Assembly: GCA_041390145.1 (NCBI GenBank)
Contig: JAWKQM010000024.1
Coordinates: 1-10,612, forward strand
DNA: 10,612 bases
Direction: 5' to 3'
Source of the DNA: Gemmatimonadales bacterium
Lineage (GTDB): Bacteria > Gemmatimonadota > Gemmatimonadetes > Gemmatimonadales > GWC2-71-9
Shown in pieces: positions 1 to 6,464 of this stretch. Numbering within the stretch: position 1 is the first letter of the stretch; each line of letters starts with the position of its first letter. The position numbers and the translations under genes were made by a program. The notes beneath the pieces are model-generated. The model was not told the origin of the DNA and did not search any database. It saw only the letters and a list, made by a program, of their open reading frames with translations.

Positions 1-110
1 ACATGCTCGTGGACGTGGCGCGCGTGGTGAAGGAAGACGACAGCGGCACCGAGGAGCCGACCGGCGACGAAGCCGCCGCGCCTGCCGGTGACGACACGGA
101 CGAGGGCTGA
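1..110 (+). CDS. C-terminal end of an upstream protein, possibly DNA gyrase subunit A (5' truncated)
   Basis: An open frame enters from the left edge and stops at TGA 108-110. The visible 35 or so residues read LVDVARVVKED followed by a Gly/Asp/Glu/Ala-rich acidic tail. Such a tail after a short hydrophobic LVxVARV strand resembles the end of the GyrA C-terminal domain, where the last beta-pinwheel strand is followed by a disordered acidic tail. That assignment is recognition by style only, because no diagnostic GyrA motif lies inside the window. The stop codon shares its last base with the ATG of the next gene (TGATG), so the two are probably co-transcribed and translationally coupled. An in-frame ATG at 3-5 exists, but a 35-residue independent protein is unlikely. 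That this is the real reading frame is fairly sure; the identity is not. Confidence 0.5.
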   Translation, partial: MLVDVARVVKEDDSGTEEPTGDEAAAPAGDDTDEG

Positions 111-1078
111 TGAACACCGTCCACGCGCCCTCTGTCACCCTCGAGGACATCCGCGCCGCTGCCAAGACGATCGCGGGCGTCACGGCGCGCACGCCGCTGG
201 TCGAGATGCCGGCGCTCACCAAGCTCACCGGACATTCGGTGGCGCTGAAGTGCGAGCAGATGCAACCGATCGGGGCCTTCAAGGTGCGCGGCGCCTACAA
301 CGCCATTCAGCGCATGCCGAAAGAGGCGCGGGCCCGCGGGGTGATCACCTACTCGAGCGGCAACCACGGGCTGGCCGTGTCGTGGGCCGCGTCGCAGGTG
401 GGGGTCCGTGCCGTCATCGTGATGCCAGACACCGCTCCCCAGGTCAAGGTGGACGGGGTGCGCAAGCTCGGTGGCGAGGTGGTGTTTGTAGGCCCCAGGT
501 CGCTCGATCGCAAGGTGAAGGCGGAGGAAATCTGCGCCGCCGAGGGGCTGGCCATGCTGCCGCCCTTCGATCACCCGGATGTCATTGCAGGGCAGGGCAC
601 CTGCGGCGTGGAGATCCTCGAGGCGTGGCCGCATGTGGAGACCATCCTGGTGCCGGTGGGTGGCGGCGGGTTGCTGGCCGGCATCTGCGTGGCCGTGGCC
701 GGCATGCACCCCGAGGTGAAGGTGGTGGCGGTCGAGCCGGAGGGCGCGGCCAAGCTGACCGCCGCGATGGAGGCCGGTGGCCCCTCCACGCTGGAGCGCG
801 CCACCAGCATGGCCGACGGGTTGCTCACCCTTTCGGTGGGCTCGATGACCTATCCGCTCATCGCACCGGTCATTCACGAGGTGGTGACCGTGTCCGACGA
901 GGAAATTGCCGCGGCCGTGCGCCTGCTCCATCATGAGGCGGGGTTGCGCGTGGAGCCGTCCGGGGCCGTCACAACCGCGGCGCTCCTCGCCCGGAAGGTG
1001 CGGCCGCATGGTCCGGCGGTGGCGGTGGTGAGCGGCGGCAATATGGACGAGGACTTCTTCGACCGACTGGTGAACTGA
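110..1078 (+). CDS. PLP-dependent threonine dehydratase / serine racemase-family protein
   Basis: This 322-residue protein is a fold-type II pyridoxal-phosphate enzyme. Visible landmarks are the cofactor-lysine motif GAFKVRGAYN with Lys58, the substrate-carboxylate loop SSGNHG (82-87), the phosphate-binding glycine loop VGGGG (183-187) and the late SGGN motif (308-311). This set and the length match short catabolic threonine ammonia-lyases (TdcB-like) and serine racemases. The C-terminal ACT-like domain of the long biosynthetic IlvA is absent, so classical isoleucine feedback control is not expected. The likely reaction is L-threonine to 2-oxobutyrate plus ammonia, or L-serine dehydration or racemisation; sequence alone does not separate these. 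The start ATG overlaps the preceding stop by one base and has GAGGG at 102-106 just upstream. The gene leads directly into a diguanylate cyclase gene. A 2-oxobutyrate product could feed the 2-oxoacid dehydrogenase subunit encoded three genes later, which is an inference. Confidence 0.85.
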   Translation: MNTVHAPSVTLEDIRAAAKTIAGVTARTPLVEMPALTKLTGHSVALKCEQMQPIGAFKVRGAYNAIQRMPKEARARGVITYSSGNHGLAVSWAASQVGVRAVIVMPDTAPQVKVDGVRKLGGEVVFVGPRSLDRKVKAEEICAAEGLAMLPPFDHPDVIAGQGTCGVEILEAWPHVETILVPVGGGGLLAGICVAVAGMHPEVKVVAVEPEGAAKLTAAMEAGGPSTLERATSMADGLLTLSVGSMTYPLIAPVIHEVVTVSDEEIAAAVRLLHHEAGLRVEPSGAVTTAALLARKVRPHGPAVAVVSGGNMDEDFFDRLVN

Positions 1079-2509
1079 ATGAGCCTGGCCCCGAAGATCA
1101 TCGTCGCGGACGACGATCAGGCCCTGACCCGCACGCTGTCCTGGATTCTCAAGGACAACGGGTATGAGGTCACGACCGTGCCGGGCGGCGAAAATCTCTT
1201 CGATCACCTGCTCGCCGAGCAGTTCGACCTGCTCCTCCTCGACATCATGATGCCCAAGGTGGACGGGCTGCAACTCCTCGAGAAGGTCAAGACCGACTAT
1301 CGGTTCAAGGACCTCCCCGTCCTGATGATCTCCTCGATGCCTCCCGAAGAGGCGACGGTGCGCGCCCTCGGCCTCGGCGCCGCCGACTTCATTTCCAAGC
1401 CCTTCCGGGTGCGCGAGCTGCTGGCGCGGGTCAAGGCGCACCTCCGGACCGGCCGCGAGCTCAACCAGGCCCGTGCCGAGGCGCGTTCCCGCACGGAAAT
1501 GGTGGACATCCTGCAGGAGGTGACCGCTACCCTGAAGCCGGACGAGATCTACCAGATTCTCGTGCGACGGGTGGCACGCGGCCTTCGGATCTCGAAGTGC
1601 TCCATCCTGATCGGCTCGCCCGAGGACGAAGCGGGCACGGTCGTGGCGGCGTATGAAAACCCGATGCTGCGCAACCTGCGCGTCGACCTCCGGCGTTATC
1701 CCGAAATCCAGCAGGCGCTGAAGACCGGCGAGGTCGTCCTCGTGCAGGATGTGCTGACCGATCCCCTCTATTCGGCGGTCCGGGCTGAGTGGGAAGCGGA
1801 AGGGGTTGCCGTGCCGACCCGCTCCGCCCTGGCCCTGCCGTTCCAGCTGAAGGGCCAGCAGGTGGGAGTCTTCTTCCTCCGGACCACCGCCGAGGATGCG
1901 CCGCTCAACCAGCAGGATGTCCAGTTTGCGGACCAGGTCATCAAGGCCGCCGTGGCCGCGCTCGAGAAGGCCTACGACCTCGAGACCGCCATGGACGGCC
2001 AGGAACACATGCGGCACCTGGCGGAGACCGATCCGCTGACCGACACCTACAACCGGCGTGCCCTGAGCGAGAAGCTGGTCCAGGAAATGGAGCGCGCCGA
2101 GCGCTACGGCACGGTGCTCACCTGCCTGATGGTGGACATCGACGAGTTCAAGAAGATCAACGACGAGCACGGTCACCTCACCGGCGACCGGGTGCTGCGC
2201 AGCCTGGCCAACCTCCTCAAGCGCGAGCAGCGCGCCGTGGACGTCCTGGCCCGGTATGGCGGCGAGGAGTTCACTCTCCTCCTTCCCGAAACGGGACCGA
2301 CCGGTGCGCGCATCTTCGCCGAACGGATCATCCGTCGCGTGGCGGCCCATGATTTCGGCGAACCGGGCCGGCCGGTGCACGTCACCATCAGCATCGGGGT
2401 GGCCACCTACCCCGACGAGCGCATCTCCGACCCGGAGTCGTTCCTCAAGCTGGCCGACGCCAACATGTACAAGGCGAAGGCGGACGGCCGCAACCGGTTC
2501 CGGGATTGA
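1079..2509 (+). CDS. Response regulator with REC, GAF and GGDEF domains (predicted diguanylate cyclase)
   Basis: This 476-residue cytoplasmic protein has three domains. Residues about 5-122 are a CheY-like receiver with acidic Asp11/Asp12, phospho-acceptor Asp55 in LLLLDIMMP, Ser85 and Lys107 (SKPF). Residues about 140-300 are a GAF sensor domain. Residues about 312-476 are a GGDEF domain beginning TDPLTDTYNRR, with the active-site signature RYGGEEF (GGEEF 394-398). GGEEF is a catalytically competent variant of GGDEF. An RxxD inhibitory site (Arg385, Asp388) lies five residues before it, so product inhibition by c-di-GMP is predicted. The expected reaction is 2 GTP to c-di-GMP, controlled by phosphorylation from an unseen histidine kinase and by the GAF ligand. 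There is no transmembrane segment or EAL/HD-GYP domain. The ATG follows the previous stop with no gap, and GGTGA at 1069-1073 can serve as ribosome binding site. No cognate histidine kinase lies in the window. Confidence 0.93.
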   Translation: MSLAPKIIVADDDQALTRTLSWILKDNGYEVTTVPGGENLFDHLLAEQFDLLLLDIMMPKVDGLQLLEKVKTDYRFKDLPVLMISSMPPEEATVRALGLGAADFISKPFRVRELLARVKAHLRTGRELNQARAEARSRTEMVDILQEVTATLKPDEIYQILVRRVARGLRISKCSILIGSPEDEAGTVVAAYENPMLRNLRVDLRRYPEIQQALKTGEVVLVQDVLTDPLYSAVRAEWEAEGVAVPTRSALALPFQLKGQQVGVFFLRTTAEDAPLNQQDVQFADQVIKAAVAALEKAYDLETAMDGQEHMRHLAETDPLTDTYNRRALSEKLVQEMERAERYGTVLTCLMVDIDEFKKINDEHGHLTGDRVLRSLANLLKREQRAVDVLARYGGEEFTLLLPETGPTGARIFAERIIRRVAAHDFGEPGRPVHVTISIGVATYPDERISDPESFLKLADANMYKAKADGRNRFRD

Positions 2510-3489
2510 GCGCGCTGCGCTGCCCCCAGTGCCGGGCAGTGTACGCCGAGCCGGCGCGGTTCTGCACGCGGGATGGGACCGCGCTCGAGCCGAAGGAAGA
2601 GGCGTCCGACCTGCCCGGCACCGTGCTCGATGAACGCTTCGAGGTGCGGCAGCAGATCGGGGAGGGGGGGATGGCGGCGGTCTTCCTGGCGTCCGACCGG
2701 ACCACCGGGGCCGACGTCGCGGTCAAGGTCCTCGCCCCACACCTCATGACGGATCCGCAGTCCGTCGAGCGCTTCAAGCGCGAGGCGCTCGTCGCCAGCC
2801 GGTTCAACCACCCCAGCGTCTGTCCCATCCTGCAGCTCGGCGCCACGCCCACGGGACTCGTCTATCTCGTGATGCCCTGGCTGCCGGGGGAGGCGCTGCA
2901 CGAGCGGATCAACCGCACCGGACCGCTGCCACTCGCGGAGGGGCTCTCCTTGCTGCTGCAGGTGGTGCGCGGCCTGCAGCATGCGCACGAGCTGGGTGTG
3001 CTGCATCGCGACCTGAAGCCCGAAAACATCATGCTGGTGAACGATCCGGCGCTGCCGGGCGGCACCCGCGCCGTGGTCATGGATTTCGGCCTGGCTCTTG
3101 AACTGGTGCGGCGCCCGGTCAGCCAGAAGCTCACGGCGGCCGGGGTCATCCTTGGCACCCCGGAGTTCATGAGCCCCGAACAGATTCGCGGGCGCGACCT
3201 GGACGCCCGCAGCGACGTCTATTCGCTGGGCATCCTCGCCTTCGAGATGTTTGCCGGGCGCCTCCCGTTCGACGGCGAGACGGCCCAGGAGCTCCAGATC
3301 GCTCGCCTGCGCGGACAGCCGACGCAGCTGCGTATGGTGCGGCCGGAAATGCCGGCGCGCCTGGAAGCGGCGTTGACGCGTGCCCTCGCCATGGATCCCA
3401 CGAACCGGTTTCCCACCATGGCCGCCTTCGGCGATGCCCTCGATACCGTCCTCCGGTCCACTCCTCCCAGCGAAGCGGGGCAGGCATGA
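2506..3489 (+). CDS. Soluble Ser/Thr protein kinase with N-terminal Cys ribbon
   Basis: This 327-residue Hanks-type kinase has the glycine loop IGEGGMAAVF (51-60), ATP-anchoring Lys74, Glu93, catalytic loop HRDLKPEN (167-174, Asp169), DFG (193-195) and GTPEFMSPE (217-225). The catalytic domain therefore looks active. Before it lies a short ribbon, CPQC (Cys6, Cys9) and FCTRDG (Cys20), resembling zinc-ribbon heads on some bacterial kinases. Only three cysteines are visible, so metal binding is uncertain. No transmembrane helix or extracellular sensor such as PASTA is present and the protein ends soon after the kinase fold. The TTG start at 2506 overlaps the preceding stop (TTGA) and lacks a clear Shine-Dalgarno, so translation probably depends on coupling to the cyclase gene. 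I chose TTG because later starts lose the ribbon: the GTG at residue 12 loses the CPQC pair, and the GTG at residue 40 loses it all. The first in-frame ATG (residue 46) lies inside what is otherwise the glycine-loop region. Its substrate is unknown. Confidence 0.92.
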   Translation: MSALRCPQCRAVYAEPARFCTRDGTALEPKEEASDLPGTVLDERFEVRQQIGEGGMAAVFLASDRTTGADVAVKVLAPHLMTDPQSVERFKREALVASRFNHPSVCPILQLGATPTGLVYLVMPWLPGEALHERINRTGPLPLAEGLSLLLQVVRGLQHAHELGVLHRDLKPENIMLVNDPALPGGTRAVVMDFGLALELVRRPVSQKLTAAGVILGTPEFMSPEQIRGRDLDARSDVYSLGILAFEMFAGRLPFDGETAQELQIARLRGQPTQLRMVRPEMPARLEAALTRALAMDPTNRFPTMAAFGDALDTVLRSTPPSEAGQA

Positions 3490-4571
3490 AACGCTACCCG
3501 GCGTTCGAGCCGCCCGAGTACGTGAACTGGAAGGCCGATCCGGCGCTGGTGGACGCCTTCCGCGCCACCGTCAACCGGGTCCCGGAACGGCAGCAAGTGG
3601 TCGCCCGTCTCTCGCGCGACGAGCTGCTGACCCTCTATGCGCGCCTGGTGCGCGCGCGGCAGCACGACATCGCGCTCTCGCGATGGGTCCGGCAGGGCGT
3701 CATCACCAAGGCGTGGCTTGGCACTGGTGAGGAGGCAGCGACGGTGGGGCCCGTCTTTGCGCTGGACCACGAGACCGATTTTGTGGCGCCGATGATCCGG
3801 AACGCCGCCGCCTGCTGCGACATGGGGATGCCGCTCGCCGACATGCTGCGGGCCTATCTCGCCACGGCTGACTCCCCCTCCGCGGGTCGCGACCTGCACG
3901 CCGGCTCGCAGTCGCACCATGTGCTGCAGCCAGTCTCGCCCGTCGGGGTGATGGTGCCGGTGTCGGCCGGGATCGCCCTTGCCGGCCGGATCAGCGGCAC
4001 GCCACGCGTGGTGATGAACTGGGTGGGCGACGGCTCCGCCAAGTCGGGCGCCAGCCACGAGGGACTGAACTTCGCCGCGGTGCAGCGGCTCCCGGTGGTC
4101 TACATTCTACAGAACAACCAGGTCGCGCTTGGCACGCGGCTCGACCAGCATCATCTCGGCGGGGATTTCGCCGACTGGCCCGCCGCCTACGGCATGGCGG
4201 GTTGGAGCTTCGACGGCAACAACGTCCTCGATTCGTATGCGGCGGCCGTGCTGGCGGTGGAACGGTGCCGCCGCGGCGAGGGGCCGGTTCTTCTCTTGGC
4301 CAATACCTTCCGCATGGGCGGGCACGCCACGCACGACGAGCGCGAGGCGCGCGCGACGTTCCCTGCCGAGCTGTTCAGCTACTGGGGCCAGCGCGACCCG
4401 ATCGGCCTCTACGAGGAGTATCTGAAGGGGGCCGGCGTGAGCGAAGCAGAACTGGCCGACGTCGAGTCCGCCGCCACCGCCGTGGTCGAGGCGGCGGCGG
4501 AGGCAGCGCTGGAGAGCCGGCACCACCTGCCGGAACCGGAGTCGGCACTTCGGGGTGTCTACAAGGACTGA
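3486..4571 (+). CDS. Thiamine-diphosphate-dependent 2-oxoacid dehydrogenase E1 component, alpha subunit
   Basis: This 361-residue protein matches E1-alpha subunits of pyruvate, branched-chain or acetoin dehydrogenase complexes in length and motifs. The ThDP/Mg-binding motif runs from GDG (181-183) to NN (210-211), with the typical HEGLNFAAVQ in between. The substrate-side loop HAGSQSHH lies at about 138-145, and the regulatory-loop equivalent FRMGGHATHDE at 275-285. In mammalian E1-alpha this loop carries the phosphorylated serine. Here the aligned position appears to be Ala281, leaving Thr282 as the only hydroxyl residue. The partner E1-beta, the acyltransferase E2 and E3 are not in the window, so this is an orphan alpha subunit unless partners are encoded elsewhere. 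The ATG overlaps the kinase stop by 4 bp (ATGA), implying co-translation with a protein kinase. Which 2-oxoacid it uses cannot be read from sequence; 2-oxobutyrate from the dehydratase of the same operon is one possibility. Confidence 0.88.
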   Translation: MKRYPAFEPPEYVNWKADPALVDAFRATVNRVPERQQVVARLSRDELLTLYARLVRARQHDIALSRWVRQGVITKAWLGTGEEAATVGPVFALDHETDFVAPMIRNAAACCDMGMPLADMLRAYLATADSPSAGRDLHAGSQSHHVLQPVSPVGVMVPVSAGIALAGRISGTPRVVMNWVGDGSAKSGASHEGLNFAAVQRLPVVYILQNNQVALGTRLDQHHLGGDFADWPAAYGMAGWSFDGNNVLDSYAAAVLAVERCRRGEGPVLLLANTFRMGGHATHDEREARATFPAELFSYWGQRDPIGLYEEYLKGAGVSEAELADVESAATAVVEAAAEAALESRHHLPEPESALRGVYKD

Positions 4572-4592
4572 GGTCTGAGCGAGAGTAGAGAG

Positions 4593-4715
4593 GTTACGAG
4601 GGAGGGTCGGAGAGGAAGGAGGGTCGGAAGACCGCTTGATGGTTCTGTTGCGACACCTCCAATGCAGTTCTCCGACTCTCCTTGACCTCCGACCCTCCCG
4701 CGTCCCCTTCGTAAC
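4593..4715. repeat. Intergenic GA/CT-rich inverted-repeat element, copy A
   Basis: The gap between the E1-alpha and hydrolase genes is mostly a long imperfect palindrome. An 11-bp motif GGAGGGTCGGA occurs at 4601-4611 and 4618-4628. Its complement occurs at 4688-4698 exactly, and at 4671-4681 with one change that would be a G-U wobble in RNA. The outermost bases also match, GTTACGA (4593-4599) against TCGTAAC (4709-4715). The two motifs in each arm are 17 bp apart start to start. The 6-bp spacers do not pair, and the central loop is about 42 nt. It could act as a transcript-end or mRNA-stability structure, or be a dispersed REP-like repeat. A second copy lies after the next gene. There is no T-run, so it is not a classic intrinsic terminator. 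Confidence 0.75.
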
Positions 4716-4724
4716 GCTCGAGAT

Positions 4725-4730
4725 AAGGAG
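4725..4730 (+). promoter_or_regulatory. Ribosome binding site deciding the GTG start of the hydrolase gene
   Basis: AAGGAG lies six bases before the GTG at 4737. A TTG at 4732 is only one base away and too close to use, so this site selects the GTG. It sits just outside the inverted-repeat element, so folding of that element need not hide it. Confidence 0.75.
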
Positions 4731-4736
4731 ATTGCC

Positions 4737-5513
4737 GTGCGCCGCTCCATTCCACTCCTGACGGCCGTTGCCGCGGTCGCGGTCCTTGCCGCCTCGGCAG
4801 CGCGCCCGCACTCCGCAGCCGAGCCCCATGCCCAGTGGGTCAAGTTCGCCAACGCCGCCGGGGACTCGATTCCCGCATACGTGGCCTGGCCGGAGCGGAA
4901 GGACCGCGCGCCGACGGTGCTGGTCATCCACCAGATCTTCGGCCTGACGCAGTGGGAAACGACCGTGGTGGACAAGCTCGCGGCGCAGGGCTACGTGGCC
5001 ATCGCCCCCGATCTCCTCGCCTCCAAGTACGGCAAGTCGCCTGCGAACCCCGACTCGGCGCGGAAGCTCTTCGCGGGGCTCACCTCCGACCGGATCATGG
5101 GCGATCTCGACGCCACCGCCGCCTTCGTGGACACGCTCCCCGGTGCGGCGCGCGGCCAGATGGCCAGCATCGGCTTCTGCTGGGGTGGTCAGCAGAGCTT
5201 TGCCTACGCGACCCACAATCCGAAGCTCAAGGCCGCCGTCGTCTGCTACGGCCCAGCCCCCGACTCGGCAGCCATGGCACGCATTCAGGCGCCGATCCTT
5301 GGCGTGTATGCCGAGAGGGACGCCCGGGTGGACGATCCGTTGCCACAGGTGAGCGCCACGATGAAGGCGCTTGGCAAGTCGTTCACCTACGACATCTACC
5401 CTGGTACTGGTCACGGGTTCTTGACGCCCGGCCGAATGGGGAACGACACCGACCAGCCGGAGCGGGCGTGGGAGCGGATCTTCGAGTTCTACGAGCAGAC
5501 CTTGAAGGACTGA
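4737..5513 (+). CDS. Exported dienelactone hydrolase-family alpha/beta hydrolase
   Basis: This 258-residue protein begins with a secretion signal: MRRS, then a hydrophobic stretch at 5-22 rich in Ala/Val/Leu, with probable cleavage between about 22 and 30. The mature part is an alpha/beta hydrolase of the dienelactone hydrolase family. The nucleophile elbow is GFCWGG with Cys148, the acid is Asp195 (AERDARV) and the base is His226 (GTGHGF). The family usually has a Glu after the first core strand (QEIFG in classical enzymes). Here the aligned motif is HQIFGL, so that residue appears to be Gln66. The mature protein is expected outside the cytoplasmic membrane. Substrate is unknown; the export signal argues against a classical role in intracellular chlorocatechol breakdown. 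The GTG start is supported by AAGGAG six bases upstream. Each flanking gap holds a copy of the same inverted repeat. The following gene is also for an exported protein. Confidence 0.88.
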   Translation: MRRSIPLLTAVAAVAVLAASAARPHSAAEPHAQWVKFANAAGDSIPAYVAWPERKDRAPTVLVIHQIFGLTQWETTVVDKLAAQGYVAIAPDLLASKYGKSPANPDSARKLFAGLTSDRIMGDLDATAAFVDTLPGAARGQMASIGFCWGGQQSFAYATHNPKLKAAVVCYGPAPDSAAMARIQAPILGVYAERDARVDDPLPQVSATMKALGKSFTYDIYPGTGHGFLTPGRMGNDTDQPERAWERIFEFYEQTLKD

Positions 5514-5532
5514 GGGCCGAGGACCGAGGTCC
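5512..5532 (+). repeat. Three tandem heptamers GAGGNCC at the hydrolase stop codon
   Basis: The units GAGGGCC (5512-5518), GAGGACC (5519-5525) and GAGGTCC (5526-5532) are consecutive and differ only at the fifth base. The first unit begins inside the stop codon TGA (5511-5513). The E1-alpha stop codon at 4569-4571 is likewise followed by a GAGGTCT unit, and the 11-mer AAGGACTGAGG is shared across both stops (4563-4573 and 5505-5515). The tract is short, so chance is not excluded. Confidence 0.5.
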
Positions 5533-5555
5533 CACATGCCCATGACTGAACACGC

Positions 5556-5651
5556 GGGAGAGTCGGAAGAGAGGGAATGCCGGAGAAAAGCTCGATGTGT
5601 GGGTGCGCCTCCCGAGCAATCTTCCGACCCTCCTCCGCCTCCGACCCTCCC
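5556..5651. repeat. Intergenic GA/CT-rich inverted-repeat element, copy B
   Basis: This is the second copy of the element found before the hydrolase gene. Motif GGAGGGTCGGA appears at 5557-5567 with one change and degraded at 5574-5584 (8 of 11). Its exact complement appears at 5623-5633 and 5640-5650. Spacing within both arms is again 17 bp, and the central loop is about 38 nt. The right arms of copies A and B are more alike than the left arms. The element lies between the hydrolase stop and the lipoprotein start and ends about 25 bp before that start, so it could influence that gene's translation. Confidence 0.7.
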
Positions 5652-5675
5652 TCGTCTACTGTTAATTTGAGATCA

Positions 5676-6464
5676 ATGAACCGAATCGTGCTGTCGTGCC
5701 TTCGTGCCTGCTGCCTCCTGTCCCTGGCGGGAATCTCGGCCTGCCGGGTTTCCATGTCTCCGGTCCAGAATCGCCTGGCGCCGGGGGAGGAGCCCTTCGC
5801 CGTCTTCGTGGCGACCGGCGAGGCGGGCGTCGGCGATCTGTTTGCGGTCCGCGCCGACGGGGGCACCACCTTCCCGATCACCTACACCCGCGTCCGCGAG
5901 ATGGCCCCCGCGCTCTCTCCCCTCGGAACCGACATCGCGTTCATCCGTGAAGGGGTGCGCGATGACCCCTCCTCCCGCCGTGTGGTGGTGATGAATCTCC
6001 TGAACGGCGCCGAGCGGGTCATCCCCCCGGGCGACACCCCGCCCGACGCCGTGGCATGGAGCGAGGACGCCACGCTGCTCTATATCCGGGCAGGGGCAAG
6101 CACTCTGGTGGCTCACGCGCCCCCGGCTGAGCCGGCGCCCCGGATCCTCGACAGCATGGAGGCCGTGCACGCCGACTCCGCATTCGCCGTGCTCGTGGGC
6201 TCGCCGGCCTTTGCGCAGGTGATCGATTGCCCGGAGGGTGGCATCTGCGTTGAACAGGGCGGCGGCGAGCGCACCCTGTATTCCGCGGACGGCAGGGGCC
6301 CCGTGCGGTGGGGAAGCGACTCGGTGGGTTATTTCGTCGGGGCGTCATTCTTCATCCGCCCCCTCGGGCCGGGGCGGATGCGTGAGCTTCGGCTCACCCC
6401 GCCGCGGCTGGATCCGAGGCAGATGACCTATTTTCCGGGGCCGGCAGGGCAGGGGCCGCAATAG
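5676..6464 (+). CDS. Predicted lipoprotein with TolB-like beta-propeller repeats
   Basis: This 262-residue protein starts MNRIVLSCLR, has a hydrophobic stretch and a lipobox ISAC with the lipid-accepting cysteine at 23. It should therefore be a membrane-anchored lipoprotein. The mature part contains TolB/PD40-like propeller strands, recognisable as APALSPLGTDIAFI (about 78-90), AVAWSEDATLLYI (about 125-137) and a weaker PVRWGSDSVGYFV (about 209-221). These correspond to the usual PxWSPDGxxIAF pattern, giving perhaps three to four blades, fewer than the six or seven of a full propeller. Similar proteins bind partners or ligands at the cell envelope; no enzyme motif is visible. I chose the ATG at 5676 rather than the in-frame ATG at 5577, because the longer form would put 33 residues, translated from the inverted repeat, before the signal peptide. 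The Shine-Dalgarno is weak (GAG at 5669-5671). The last 71 bp overlap the 3' end of the opposite TetR gene. Confidence 0.7.
   Translation: MNRIVLSCLRACCLLSLAGISACRVSMSPVQNRLAPGEEPFAVFVATGEAGVGDLFAVRADGGTTFPITYTRVREMAPALSPLGTDIAFIREGVRDDPSSRRVVVMNLLNGAERVIPPGDTPPDAVAWSEDATLLYIRAGASTLVAHAPPAEPAPRILDSMEAVHADSAFAVLVGSPAFAQVIDCPEGGICVEQGGGERTLYSADGRGPVRWGSDSVGYFVGASFFIRPLGPGRMRELRLTPPRLDPRQMTYFPGPAGQGPQ

Noticed and set aside
88..936. Overlapping + strand frame beginning before the PLP enzyme
   Set aside because: The translation is dominated by Arg/Gly/His and shows no motif, whereas the other frame has full fold-type II PLP motifs.
4593..4715. Inverted repeat as a classic intrinsic terminator
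   Set aside because: The loop is about 42 nt, the stem is interrupted, and no T-run follows. A structured repeat is the better description.
4107..5543. Long open frame of 478 codons on the - strand
   Set aside because: It lies antisense to two well-supported genes and crosses an inverted repeat. Its protein is rich in Arg/Gly/His with no recognisable motif, as is usual for shadow frames in GC-rich DNA.
5577..5675. Longer N-terminus for the lipoprotein from ATG 5577
   Set aside because: It would translate the inverted-repeat element and put 33 residues before a good lipoprotein signal peptide.
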